From positions 26,260,590-26,324,589 of the forward strand of contig CM068842.1 in assembly GCA_028554795.2 (NCBI GenBank): a DNA stretch of 64,000 bases, in the 5' to 3' direction. The notes under the pieces are model-generated. The model saw only the letters and a list, made by a program, of their open reading frames with translations. It made no database searches and was not told the origin of the DNA. The DNA comes from Sinohyriopsis cumingii (Eukaryota > Mollusca > Bivalvia > Unionida > Unionidae). Shown here piece by piece: positions 13,249-28,300 of the stretch. Positions within the stretch are counted from its first letter, which is position 1. Each line of letters starts with the position of its first letter. The position numbers and the translations under genes were made by a program.

Positions 13249-13375
13249 ATGATGGATGGGCAGAGGGAATTGTGCACATTTCCCCTGGCTGCAAACCACA
13301 AGCTGAAACTCTCTGCAGCTGGTTTCCTGACCATCCAGGATCTGAAGGGAATAGAACCGGCTGAACTTTGCAAAG
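13249..13375 (+). CDS. RAD51C: RAD51C coding exon 1
   Basis: It starts ATGATG and aligns by eye with the human N-terminus (FPL, KL.SAGF). The donor is AAAG/GTTACA and the exon ends after one base of a codon. An acceptor-like ttctgtttcag ends at 13245, and no in-frame stop lies between 13207 and the ATG. The 5' UTR may therefore be spliced from a non-coding exon further left. Confidence 0.9.
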
Positions 13376-16300
13376 GTTACAGCTGAATTTTAATGTACAT
13401 TTTGCATGGAAAATTCATATTTTACAGTAATGCACGTCCTAAGGAAAAGTGCTAAACTCCGCACAAATTACAGATAAATTATAATGTATTGTGCAGTGGT
13501 TGTACAGCTTTGGTGTTGAGCTACTGAAACCACCCCACCATCCCTTCACACTCTGGTTTTGAAGAAATTGATGCTTCAGATATCAGTTGCATTTGAGAGA
13601 AAGAATCCACTTGCCACTTATTGTTATGAATTGTGAACACTGATGTAATTCTTTGCTAGCTTGTCAATAACAGTCATGCATCATGTGCCAGTGGCCAATG
13701 CATTATTCCCATAACCAATTTATAGCATCACTGCCAAAGGTGTTTAGTATCAAGTGAGCTTGTGAGCATGCCTACAAACTTGCCTTGTTTATTTATGTTT
13801 CCAAGTGTCAAAAACTTTCTTCTATGTGTGTGAGAGATATGTTCTTTCTCTCAATTCTGCATTTTTCACTCACTCATTCTTTTTGAAAACCAAATTGAAT
13901 GCAGCTTTTGACTCATGCAGTGTCTGTAACATATTAAAAACTTAAATGTTTCTCCAGATTACGAATATAACTTTCTCTCACATCAATGATGTTCTCAATT
14001 ATATATCAATGTAGTCATGTAGGCACCTTTAAATTTAATTGCTGTTCTAAAATTTAATCTTAAAGAAGTTATACCAAAGTTTATTCTTTCCTGATTATTG
14101 AGTAATCTGCACATTTGTTGTTATTACAAAACTTTCAAATGAAAATTATTGATTGTTAACTTTTGGCAGTGGCAGCCTGGCACTAAATTGAGTCAAGAAC
14201 TGAGGATATCATGTATAATTATTACTAATAAAAGGGGTAATTCAATTTTTTTTCACAATGCATGATTTTCAGAATGGATCCTACCTCATTATTGGGGCCC
14301 CAAGTGGCAGAGTGGTCTAAAGTGCTCACTGTTACGGATCACTGCCATCTCACTTCTCTCTGCGTGTGTTCGAGTCTTGGTTCAGCCAATGTAGGTATGT
14401 GAGAAAGCTTGCCAGTAGCTTCTGGTGGGTTGGTGGTGCTTTTCCGGGTTCTTCCTCTACCATTTATACTGGCCACCATGTATAGCCTATCTTGTGCTGA
14501 AAAATGGCACTAAACTCTACAACAACAACAACAACTACCTCATTACTGTCTTTTGAGTAAAAAAAATTGTCAGCATATATTAAAAGAAAAATTTTAACGT
14601 ATTTTTCAGGGTGTTTATATAATAATCTTCCAAGGTGTATAGATCGACAAGCAGATGTCTACTAGACCTGTGTGACTTATACTTTAAACTTAAGCATTCA
14701 TTCTATAAATACCTCAACAAGTGTTTTAAATAGGTTAAGGGAAAAGGATTGACATCTTTCACTCGATGTATGACTGCTGGTTACCGCTCTGCAGGAAAGA
14801 AAGGACAAAGATTATAACAATAAGTGCCAACTGAATCAATCAGTAAATACAGTTGAAATCTGTAGTATAATTCTTTTCAAGCCCTGATGTTTGCCTATGT
14901 GTATGAAATAAAAACAATTGTCACCACTATCACCTTGTTTTTTGCTACTAGTCATGGATAGCTTTTTTTCAGGCATTCCACCCCTAATGTACCTATTTGA
15001 ACAATTACTTTTCAGATATCATGACTTTCTCACTGTTTTCATAACTTCTTGCTCTGAGGACAATACACATTAGGATAACCCAACAGTTCTGTAACTGGAT
15101 CATGACATTTTTGATAACGGAAAGTTATTAAAACAGCTGACAGCAGACACAGAGGGAAAATCAGCAAAGCACATTTTACAGTGAACATAGATAATTTACA
15201 ATTGTATCAAGTCCCAATACCTTTGATTCATATGGTTGTCACAAAACTGTGTATATTTTATATTTATATACTATATCCAAGAGAAAATGTACATAGGTTT
15301 AGTTTCTGTATACAGGGTTACCCAGGAGTGGTTTATTTGCATCATACATTACATAAAATTAATATTGCTTAACCATGCCAACATGCTTTAACATCTTGTT
15401 CACTCCTGAGTCCTATGCATGACCTTGAATTGTATTCTTTTTTATTTATACTTGTGCAAAATCATATACATTAACCACACTATTTTAGCTCCTATTTGTT
15501 TTTTTTTAAAAAAAGCAGATCTTTTTCTGTTTTACAGATACTGGCCTGAGTCTTGAGGACTCAGAAGGAGTATTAAACACAGTTAATATTGCAGAAAAAA
15601 TGCATTGGAAATCAGGAGGTAGATGTGGGTTATCTGCTCTTGACCTGCTGCAGGAGGAACAGAGTTTGCCTGGAATCATTACATTTTCAGAGAGAGTGGA
15701 TCAAATGCTGGGGGTTGGAGTGCCACTGTGCAAAGTGACTGAACTGTGCGGGGAACCAGGTGTGGGAAAGACTCAGTTTTGGTGAGGAATACCATTTTAC
15801 TTTAAGAGAGCATATTGATTCAGTCTTGTTGTTTGGGGGAAGATGGGTTACATGCATCCCCTAATTGTTAAAATTGAGGGTACATATATGTATTAGTGGG
15901 CATGGTGGTTTGTAACCAAATCTGTGCTAAACAGTAGTGTAATATGTGCCAGCTGTCTTGTAATATATATGTAATTCATCACACAGAATATATTCATAAC
16001 ATCATCTGAAGGTCAGATGTTTTTGTTTTAATTGTAAATTTTTAACCCTGACTGTAATCAAGATTAAACAAAAAAAATTGGATGATTAATCAGACACCTT
16101 AAAATATTCACATTATGTAATATACCCCCAAAAAAATAACCTGTGTGTTCTATTTATTTTCTCTTATTTTTGGGTAGTAATTTCCAATTTTATTTCAGTC
16201 ATGATTTTAGTGTCAAATTTATTTCAGTCATTTATTTAGTATTATGTGTATTCGTGCTTGTCAGTAGCAGATGATCTTGAATGCACAATCTGCATAAACA

Positions 16301-19300
16301 AATGACAAGACATTAGATATATATGCCTATCATGGCCTCCCTAGGTAACAAGCATAACAATTGAATAACAATATGCTCAGCAACCAGTGGATGTTGATGT
16401 TACATTGACAGCAGAGTATCTTGGTCTGCAAGCTACATGATAGGTAGTCTAATGTTACAGACAAGTAGCTGGTTGTTCATGATCACAAATTTGCATCACA
16501 TATGGGGTCAACTTTGTAAACTTGTGCAAGTAAAATGTCATTCTTCAGGGTTCTCACTAAGGTTTTAAAACTAGGAGCCCCAAACTCCTAATATAGATAC
16601 GGTTTAAGTGCCAGCTCATAATATAGGACTGATAAATATTCCAGTTAGTATTGTAATGTTCCTGACATATCATGCTCTTAAACAAAGGAAAATAATACAT
16701 AAATTCAAATTATTTAGATTATTAAAGACTGCAGAACTAACTGTTGCACCTAGGAACATGTAGTACTAAACAGGTTTGTATGATTAGTAAATTTTTAATA
16801 TTTCAGGGTATGGATAAGTTAGGGCCTTTAATTTGATTTAAAGTTCGAATTGGAGGTACCAGGATGTCTTTGCCATTCTAACATCACAAAATATAAAATA
16901 TCGTCAACTGGCAATTCTTCATCAACTAAACACAGACGAAAGTGAAGTGTTTCAAATCATCAAATTCTTTTTCAAGAGAGTGTTAATGATCAAATTTGCT
17001 TAGTAAAATTAAGTTCCCTTTGTAGGCATGCCTTTTAGTTAAACAGGGTTTTCTTCTGAACTAGACACATCAGTATTAAAGACCTTTATTTGTTGGATGT
17101 TCTTAGCTACTCGTATATCAATATATTTAGATGTATGTTAAAAGAAGAAAAGATAAAGTAGATCCAAGTCATATTAAGGAGAGAGAGAAAGTAGTAATGG
17201 ACTGAAGGATACATAGTTACATATAAAAGTGAACTTCATTATTTTGACATTACCATGACTGGAAAAAATGTCAAATTAAGCTGTAAGAATAACAAAGACA
17301 AGATTGAAACAACTAGCAAATGAGAATGATTAATGTATGGTGCAAAATGAGTGAATGCATGCAGTCTTATTGTTAAAAAAATAGAATATCAGAAGTTGTC
17401 TATTTAATTTTCAGGTAAAAGTCAAATGAAAATACAGTTTACCTAATTCTCATATTCCTTGGAGAGAGAGAGAGAGAGAGCTATACAGAACAAAGATGAG
17501 AGAGAGAGATATAGCAACAACAAATAATATAAAACTGCTGGATGCGTGGTCTAGTGTCTCCTCCCAGGAAATTGCTATGTTCTCATGTTATTAATTTGAG
17601 AAATAAATGTAACTCAATATTTATGGACAAATATAAACCATCAAAGTTAATCTTTAAATTGCTAGGTTACAATTGGGTCTGTTAAATATGACCGCCCAAG
17701 TCAGATGGCTACATGTAGTGATACCTTTGTGAAATGGAATCTGATTTTATCACATGTCAATTGTTAAATTATCAGACTTCTGCTCCTAATTAATTGTTCA
17801 CCTACCATTGCGGTTAGCTACTATGTGCCATGTTAGATGGCTTCATGTATTATGAATGACACCTGGAATATTCAAGACTCTTGAAATGATCAGGTTTTTC
17901 ATCCAGGTATGTAATCAACATAAAGATGATTTATTTTGTATATGGCTATTGCTGTCATGCAAAATATTTACACACCTTTGTTAAGAAAATTATTCAGAAG
18001 CACATATGGTGTCCTTTTTGTGGTGATTCTTGCAAAGTTTTGATGTCCAAGTCAGTGCTAAACATAAACAGAGGCAAATTATTTTAATGAAACAGAGGTA
18101 GTCAACCATACTTAATGGAAATATATGCATCATTTAAACACTGATGGACAACAAATGAATGTTTTACTGGTATTAGTGTTGACTGTCTGATATGCCATGA
18201 TGCTATCCTACTTGGGTTCTGCTTGTTACTTCACAGACTCACTCATATGTATGAAGTTGTTTACAAAAAATTGCTTGGCTGTTTACATGGAGGTCGCATT
18301 TTAGTGGCATGTAGTTTATTTCCTAATCCTGTGAATTAATGTGTCAAGTCTTTCTAGTGCATCTGAATATTTAATAAATTAGAATTCCGCTTTTAGGTCT
18401 GCCTATAATTCAGTGTGGTAGAAGCTGCATGTGTACTGTACATGGGTTGAAATCTGTGCTTATTAACATATGAGAATTTACTGTTCTCTCTGTAACTGCA
18501 GAATGTACACTGATGCATGGGAGACAACTCAAACAGGGTTAATTGTATGAACTTGAAAACAGTAATAAAGTGGATAGTTCTAAATTTCATTTAGTGTGGA
18601 AACAAACAAACAAAAGCACCATGAATAGAACATGTGACAGATTTTAAATATTCGTTGTTGTATAACAGTGCCTTCCATTTGATTTAAAGTTGGAGTTTGA
18701 GTTGCCAAAGTAGGTGAGGGGGTTTGAGGGCATCCCCAATGGTGATACTTTTTTTTAAGTAGCTGGGCATAAAGTAAAAGTAGCCAGGTAAATCAACATG
18801 GTTCCTGGCTGATAAGGAAACCTCTGCATAACTTTTGGATTATTTATATAATTTCAGGGTTATTTATATTTTTAATGTGTTTGTGTGGATATGATACAAA
18901 CATGTGTGCCAAATATTTTCATATATGTCAGTTCAGTTTTGCCCGTCACTCCTACCAGGGTATAGGCCGACCACAAAAGATCGCCAGAGGCTTCTGTCCT
19001 GTGCCATCCCCTCAAGCTGACTCCAGGTGTGACCCATCTTTTAACGATGTCCGCCTCAAGGTTGCATCGCCAAGTGTTTCTTGGTCATCCCTTCACTTGC
19101 CTTGAGGGTTCCATTTCAATGCCTGTCTGGTAATGTTGGTTGGCGGCTTACGTAGGGTGTGTCCTATCCAACCCCACCTTCTCTTCTTGATCTCGTCCTC
19201 TACCAGAAGCTGGGAGGTTCTCTGCCACAGGTTGGCGTTGCTGATGGTGTCTGGCCAGCAGATCTGGAGAATTCTTCTTAGGCAGCTGTTGATGAAGGCC

Positions 19301-22300
19301 TGAATTCTCTTTACGGTCGACTTGGTGGTTCTCCAGGTCTTGCCAGATGACATGTCTGCCAAAAACTTTCTTCACAGATCTTGCCAGATGTTTGTCTGCC
19401 AAAAACATGCCAATTTGGGAAGTATTACTGTGATTAGCTCCACGTCTCTTTCACAGAGTCAATTTGACTTACATCGGAAAGACTTGAGGATGTTCCGAAT
19501 GATTTGGGAGTTAGACAAGGGCACCTTCTGCTCTGTCACAACCCATCACAGCTTATTAATTCAGTGCTGGCTAAGGTGACATTATGGTCCCTGATACTCT
19601 ATACAATTATGAAACTCTTTTGCCTTGAGGAAGACAATTTAAAGATTAAAACATGAATTAGATAAGACGATGTTGCTGGATTGACATCTATTTTAATTCT
19701 TGCTGCATTTTTTGAAGTTTGATTATATGATGAACATTATTTTGACTGCATAAACCTGTGCAGTGAATCCGTAGGTAATACATAAGTTGAACAGAACGAT
19801 TTCCTTGCATGAGGTGATTGCTTTCATCTTTGTCACAATGCTAGTTTGGAAGCTATCTTGTAAAGACATGATTTATATGGTTGTTCCAAAATAATATATC
19901 ATCAAGTACACACTCCCATAAGTTACGATATTCAACAGTAGTTATGTATTTCTCATTTAAAGACAAATATGCATTTTGCATGAATTATGTTCGATGTTCA
20001 TAGTAGTATTGCAGTAGTCTTTTTGCTATTTATATACATTCCATTACCTTTAAATGTTGTTTATTCTAATGATTGCTCCTAACAAACTGCACAGACACAG
20101 ATCTGCCACACATTATGCGATGGCAGATCTGGGTCTGTGCAGTTTTGCAGTTGGACTTCTCTTATAAGCAAGTATATATGGTATTGTAAAGTATAGTATT
20201 AAATGCTGCCCTATAATTGAGACTTGCACCCCAATTGAAGAGCAATATGTGGTCCACCTGCCAATCTTCCAGATAGTGGTGGGTTGGGTTTTGATATTCA
20301 AAGGTTTTTGTTGTCTCAGAAGGGTATCAGTATGTAAGATCCAAATAAATAAGCAACCTTAAGAGTGGAAAGTAAATTATCTAGCAATATAAGCCTTTAG
20401 TAAATTACTGGAAATTAAAATCTGATTAAAGAAAATAGTGTGTTTTCTTTGAAGAATTTAAAACAGTTCTGAAAGAAAGTTTGTAAATGTATCATTTTCG
20501 TATTTGATCACCACTCATACGATCACAATTACAATTATATAGACATTAAATGTACAGTGGAGCCTTGTTAATCCGGACTCTGTTTATCCGGAAACCTCAC
20601 TATCCGGACATAATTCAACGGGAACAGAATTCCTAAACGTTAATTTGCTCCGTTAATCAAAATTGGGGACCAAAGTGTTAAATTACATTAAAACTTGTCT
20701 CAATAATCCGGAAATAATCTGTCCAAAAATAAGAAAATTTGAAAAATCACATGTGAAAATACAATCAGAAGAATAATACATAAAACACAGTAGTGAAGCC
20801 CTTGAGAATCTATGGCCACTATCAATAACTAAGTAGCGTGACCATATTGTAACCAGTGATTGTATAAACAATGTCTGTTTTAGCTAGTCGCTGACGGGGG
20901 TGTTAATAATTAAATAAACACACTGGGATCAAATCGTCCATGCTTTTTGACATAACATATGGTAAATAAATTAAAAGTGTCATTAAGCCTCTTTGTTGTT
21001 TACCAATTGTATGTAACAATCACAGTTTATTGTTTGCTATGCAAATACAGTTGACATTTTTAAGCTGTGGACAGTATAGGGCTTCAAAGAATCCAGGCAA
21101 ACAAAGGTTACAGACTTCTTCAGGAAATTGACATAATAAATGTATGTACAGTACATACATGTACATGAATGTAGTGTGATGTGTTCGATGTGTTAATTGT
21201 CTAAACTTCTATTTACTGTATATGTACGTACAAGCACATGTTATAATAATGTGAAATAAACACAAATTAATAGATGTATTCATTAATTTATTTCAACCAT
21301 TATTGAATATACAGTACATTACATTTAAAGCTAGCATATACATGTACACATATATGGTGTGATGATATCATAAAATAAAAAATGTGCATGATTCAATTAT
21401 CCGGAAAACTCGTTAATCCGGACATATTCGCTGGGAACGAATGTGTCCGGATTAACGAGGCTCCACTGTAATATAAATATGTTCATCATGCACAGATGCC
21501 CCACCACAATATATGAAATGACCTAAACCCAAAATGTGAACCAAAATGGCTTACAGACTAACAAGGTTAGCACTGTTTGTATCTATAGATGTCATGGTGA
21601 GGTGCTCATATATGCAAAATTTCTGTCTTTAAAATCCACTCAAATAAAAGTAGAATTTGGTTTACACCCACTTTGCATCATTTATGTTTTAACTATGAAT
21701 TTATTTTAATTATCATTATTAATTAGACAGTGGCATTAAACATTAACTTTGGGATGTAGTGCTGGCTCTTCAGTTGTTCATTAAAGGTGATACTAGCTTC
21801 ATTAGTGTTCATCTTCATACCTGTCAGAGAGATGGTACTGTTGTTCAAACTTCCCTGAAAATCTTGTGAAATTTTTCTCAGTATTGGGACTGATCATTCT
21901 GCATCTATATTGTTGAGGGAATGTCAAACATACAATGGCCACACCAGTTATCAAGTCATATCTTGGCATTTATGAAGGTAGATGACATTTTGAAATTTTG
22001 GCATCAAATAAGAACAACACCTCCATATTGTTCCCATCATTAACATTCCAGCTACTGAAATAAGTATGCTTTGCTTTTTCATGGTTACTTGTATGTATGT
22101 AAACCATCTTCAAAGAAGCTTTGCTGCTGGTCACAAAAAAAGTCAATATCTGTAATAAAGTTGGATATGATATCTGATTAAAGGCAATGAAATGTAACAT
22201 CTGTTGTTTCTTCAATATGATTTATTTAATTTTCAATGAATTGGGTTGTTCTGTTTTATGTTCTGTATGCAAGTTAGCCTAATGGACTTGTCTGATCTAA

Positions 22301-25300
22301 TTTCCAGTGAATTGGATTGTTGTACTTCTTATTCTGTATGCAGATTAAACTAATGGACACGTCTGATTTGTTTAATTTCCAATGAATTGGGTTGTTCTTT
22401 ATGAACTGTATGTAAATTAGTCTAATGGACTCTCCACAGCAGTTCTCAAAAGGACTATGTAGATTAGCCTAATGGACTCTCCACAGCAGTTCTCAAAAGG
22501 ACTCTCCACAACTGTTCTCAAAAGGACTTTCAGCACAAATCATCCTGGCTATTGTTGATCAGCTAAGTGATCTGTAGAATGGTGGTTGTTTTTAATGCAC
22601 CAGCTCTACCTTTCTGTTGTATAAATTGCCAAGGACTCGTAGTACTCAATGAGTGTTAAGCATGAAGCCATGTGAGTCATGAATATTAACTGTTTATATG
22701 GACGGGCTAAAGGTTAATGCTGTGTATCATTGTCCATAAGGTCTGTCTCTAATTAAATTTATTGGAATCATCCTTGTATCAACAGATATAATGCTGGGAC
22801 ATTTGACAGTCAGAAATCTCTCTTTAATTAATTTATTGGAAATCGTGTTTATATAAACTTGATCATGTTAATGGATAGTCCAACATTATGTTTTTCATGT
22901 GACATAGTGGATATGAGGTTGTCAGATTCCTATATTTACATGCATTATAACATATACCTTAAGATTATTTTATGCCTATCTCAGCTTGCAGTTGGCAGTG
23001 GACGTCCAGATCCCTGAGGTGTTTGGTGGTCTTCATGGGGAAGCTGTCTATATTGATACTGAGGGCAGTTTCATCACAGAGAGGCTGGTGGACATTATTG
23101 CGGCATCAGTTAGACACTGTGAACATATATCTCAGAAGGAACCCAATGAAGGTTTGATATTTAGAATCTGGTCATTTAGGTACCAAATATTGATTTTACC
23201 ATAAAAACCCATCTTTAATGTAGATTCATGGGATCGAACACATTTATCCATTTTAGAGAGGTGTCCTTTTTACAGAGGGTTAGTACTTTTATGCAACTTT
23301 ATGACTGGGTCTGTGCAGTTTACAACTGACTTGTCTGGCTCTGTGGTGCCCCTTTTTGAGTCCACTCGACCAAGGTACAATTATTTCAATGCCAGTGACA
23401 GGAATTACTCTGGAGAAACCCAACGAGAGAGGATGAAAAGAACAGATGCCTTTACATATAGTTGGGTGGGGGGGCTACTTGCTGCTAGACTTTGATATGG
23501 TCAGTGGAAAATGACGACCAAGGGAACACTTTAACATTGTAGAAATGAAACTTATCATAAACACTTTTCAGCTCTTGAAGGACTGACTCTGTAAATAAGT
23601 CAGTCCTGATTATGTCAGACAACTTGGTAATGTTGACTTGTCTCCTCAAACAGTCTGGCACCAAATTGCACAACCTATGTGTGCTGGTTTAGAAAATTTT
23701 TCATTCATGTTACTTCAGATTTACATGCATATCAAACACATTGCCAGCATACTCAATGTTCTATTCAGACAAGGTCAGGTTATTCACATGGAATGGTCAG
23801 TTCAGTTTTTGGTTTTTCATCTGATTTGTACTTTTTGGGGTTGTCAGAAGATCAACCTCTTTGAGACAAGGTAGAACCACAAGTTGCCTTGCTTTGTCTC
23901 ACTGGTCCTGGAGCCAGACGTTTGGACCGTGGATCTCTGTCAATCAGTTGGGGGGTAGTTATAGGTCTTTGCTTACACACCCCCAATCTTTGTACTGAAA
24001 TTAATGCAGAAAATGTGAGGTCTTAATTGTAAGATAATTCTAATACCCCTCTCAGACAGGACAAGACCATGGTGAATGATTTACTGGAACTAGTGAATAA
24101 ACTACCCAGAAAGAATAAGCCCAAACCAAATTTTAAAAAAACCATGGTTGCAAGTGTCTTATGCCTGCCCAGTCAATCTCCTTCATCCTTGACTCTTGTC
24201 GGGACAGCCTTGCGATACCAAAAATTCAGACCTTCAGTTGTGGAGAGAATCTTGAGAGCAAAAAGGCCTCCATTCTGAAGGCTTATGAGCAAATATGGGG
24301 CGTTTTCAGGGATTTGTATGGCGTTGATACCATTGTCCCTTTGAGTGCCTTGATCCCTCAACTGGCCAACGTTTTACTCTGGCTCCACAAGGAGAAAAGG
24401 CTGGTACCAGTTACCATCAAAGACTACCGCTCCATGATGTCTGAGACACTCAGGCACCTAGGCAAGGATCATGATAAAGGTCTATCAGACCTACTTGCCG
24501 ATATATGATTAATCATAAACAGGTTTTTAGTTGCTTCTGTGAAACATAGCTTGAAAAGAAGGAGCACAGAGATTGGCTTTGAAAAAGTGACAATCGTGCT
24601 AACACAGCATATTGCTTTCTGTGTAAAAAGCACATTGATATTTCAGCGAGTCTGCATTGACCAACATAATACATACCTCGTTTGTAAAGGATTTGTCACT
24701 ATAAAACTATCAATATTTATACAAATGTGCAGTATGTGTGTGTGTGTGTGTGTGATTTGGATTTTTAATATAGCTTTAACAATTTTTCAGTCATACCACT
24801 ATGATGTCTGCAGTGTGGCAGTTTACAGTGATGTCTAGCACTTGAGCATCATGCCGCAGGCATGTAGCATGATGTCCCACCCAGTCACATTATCCTGACA
24901 CCAGGCCGACCTGTCCTAACACTAACCTCTTAATGCTGAGTGCCATGCGAGGCATCTGTTAGTACCATTTTTGTAAGTCTTTGGTATGACTCAGCCAGGG
25001 ATTGGACTTATGACCTCCTCCATCCGAGGCGGATGCTCTAACCACTAGGCCACCAGCAAATGTGGAGTAGACCAACCTTTACCTTATTTGAATAGTATTC
25101 CCTCACTATAGAGTCATTCATCGGGGCCATAAAAGTGCACTGTCTTAATAGGTGAAGTCATCTTGAATATATTTTTATACTTGATATTACTATTAACAAT
25201 ACCCAACTTTTAAAACGGACCACCTTAAATTGAGGTATATTGTAGTGTGGCAGTATATGTTTAAAACATTCGTCTGCAAACATTAAAGACCCATGTCTGT

Positions 25301-28300
25301 TATGACATAATGCACCATCAGATGAAGGTCTATGTTGCTTGCTTGAAATCATTAGCAGTACAGATACCATACACTGTAATCTACAGACACCATACACTGT
25401 AATCTACAGACACCATTCACTGTAATCTACAGACACCACACACTGTAATCTATCATCTCATAATGTGACAGCTTGGTTCCTTTTTTGACAGTTAGGTATT
25501 CACACACACACACACACACACACATACAAACACAGAGAGATTCTATTTTTAATACTTTGTACACTACTTTAATAAATTCTCAAGTTCCAATTGGCTGACA
25601 GCATCAAGGATATTTTTTATTCCTTGGTTAATATTGGATATATATCATCATGTGATACAAGAAAACATCATATTGTAACAACTGGTAAAGCCATGTGTTA
25701 AGAAATATAACATTTTTGTTGAACAAGATGCAATATATCTAGTATTTAAAAAGGAAAAGAATAAAATTTAATATTGTATACAAAACTTTCTCCTAAATCG
25801 AAGCTGAGAAGATTAAACTTGTTCTTTAACCCCATTTAGTATAGTTTAAATGAGTTTTCCATTGGCTGATTGTAAAAAGATCAGTAATTTAATGAGGCCA
25901 GTAGGTTTATGAGGATCTAATCTATCGCAGTAAAGTATCCGTTTTTTGACATTTTCTTAACTATTTTACTATACCCGACAACAAAGCATGTCCAGTCAAG
26001 CAATGCAGCACACCAGGTTTTTAACATTCTTAATGAGGTAGTACAGGGGACATGACTTTGTATAGAAGTAAACAACTCTTCAGCAAAAATATAAATTCCT
26101 TTGCCTGAAAGGCAATGCAGTTTTCACTTTTTACTATAGCTTGCAAAGTGATCTTTTTATTTCTTGCTGCAAGCATATAACTTCTATAGGTCAAACATCA
26201 CATGGCATGATAGAAAATCTTGTATTTTCAAATATTGCACATTAAAGTACATAATAAAGGAATCTAATTTTGGATTGTATGCATTTCCACTTAACTCTGG
26301 GATGCTATAACCTGAATGCAGGAATTATACCTGCTCCAGTAGGTGCTATTGCATTATATGATGTCACATTTGTCATGTGATATACTAAATCTACTATTGC
26401 TTTCTCCCATTGGAACTGTTCTACATCAACTTGGGCACCATATCCTACCAAACAACAATTGAGAACAGTTCTCTTAGGAGAAGGTAGCAATATAATTGTT
26501 GAAAGAAAGGTGCCAATAGATTTGTAGACTGTCCAATGTATAGTGTATTTATGGGGCAGCCTATTTGTATTTGGGCATCTGATAATATTGATGGTATTTT
26601 CACTGTTGCATAGAAGTTTTATGAGCAACATATTCTTGGAACTCTACAATTGGTATTTGCGAAAATGACGGTAAAAACATAACATCTTTCATTTATCAAT
26701 TACATGATTGTTATGTCCTTTCAAACACACCTTTACCGCTCCAGTGGTCTAGTGGTTAGAGCATCTGCCTCAGATGCAGGAGGTCATGGGTTCGAACCCC
26801 AGTTGAGTCATACCAAAGACTTTTAAAAATGGTACGAACAGTTGCCTTGCTAGATGCTCAGCATTAAGAGGTTAGTGTTAGGACTGGTCGGACTGGTGTC
26901 AGGATAATATGACTGGGTGGGACATCATGCTACATGTCTGCAGCATGATGACTGACCAAGTGCTGACACCATTGCGATATGCCTGAAAAATTGTTAAAGC
27001 TTTGTTAAAAATCCAAATCACACAAACATACAAACACACGTTAAGAAAATTAGCTCAGAAATTTTTCAAAATGATTTTTTTTTGAGGCTACCATAATAAG
27101 CGTCATAATGTTGCTATAAAATCGATATTCTAGACAGTTGATTTTCTGCTGAAAAATTTGATTTTCAGTTAATTCAATAGTGTCTTGGATCTTAAATTAA
27201 TTCAATAGTGTATTGCATTGGAGACGTGTTATATTTGACATTAACTGTTGCAGAGTTGATGGAGCATCTGAAGAGTTTGACAGTGCAGCACCTGTTGACA
27301 GGTATCCACTACCATAGGTGTCATGATTATGTACAACTACTGGCCATTGTCCACCTTTTGCCTACCTTTCTTAAGAATCATCCTAAGGTATGTGGGAAGA
27401 TAACCTTAACACTTAATACAATTTATCCCATAATAATTTTATATGACCAGCCTATTAATTTTTTAGAAAAGGGTGGAGGGAACTTATTATCAGATATAGC
27501 TATCATAGCTGCCAAAGTGTCCTGCTTTTCTGGTATTTGTCCCATAGTTTGGATCTGATTACGGGTGTACACTTTTCATGTTAAAATCCATAAAATAAAA
27601 AAAATTGAATTAAAAAATTCCTTGCAATTTTCTGTTTAGAATGGGCACCCAGTTCCATTCTGAGAGTAAAAGTATCACATATATATAGGGATATAGAGAC
27701 CTAAAATATGATTGGTTCATTTGAAATTGAGGTTACCATGCCAGTCTTTAACCACCATATTGGAATGCGTAAACAGTTGCTGTTATCACCATATCTCATC
27801 TTCGTAATATTCAGCTTTGTGAAACCATTTAGTAAAGGAGAAAATTTAGTGTTTTGCAAATTTTATAATTGTGAATTTGCAATTAAACATCAGCTTGCTG
27901 CATCATCATCAACAACACAGGCTGAACTTCAACATTTATAAATACCAAAGAGAACCTTGATGTAATTCGATCAGAAGTTCATTTTACTAAATTTCTTTTA
28001 AAAATGAACCTTCTTCTTTCAGTTGCTGGTGTTTGTTGCTGGTGATTTATTTTACTCACTTTTTCCAGACAGTAAAATCACAAAAAATCACTTGTGTGCT
28101 AGAATGAAAACAGTTTAGTAAAAAAACAAAAATAGCAAAGAATTCAGATCATCAATGAAAGATGGTACATTGGAGCCGATAATGATTGAAACGACAAGGC
28201 GTGGAAAAGGCTCCCATAAATAGCCTGTGCCTGAGCATGAGTTTATTGCAGTCTTGCACCTTCTGAATGGGAAATGGTGCCTGTTCAGAATGTGCTAGAG

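Larger units (their letters stand above)
15782..22984 (+). other. RAD51C intron 2 (7.2 kb)
   Basis: Apart from the RTE-like end, palindromic MITE, pogo-like MITE and short tandem units listed separately, no coding potential or RNA gene was seen. Confidence 0.8.

Noticed and set aside
24161-24508. Possible extra RAD51C exon
   Set aside because: Residues match a tyrosine-recombinase domain, not RAD51C, and exon 3 to exon 4 phase is complete without it.
26735-26810. Functional tRNA gene (A and B boxes present)
   Set aside because: No proper acceptor stem or cloverleaf closure; it is the head of a SINE with body, tail and target duplication.
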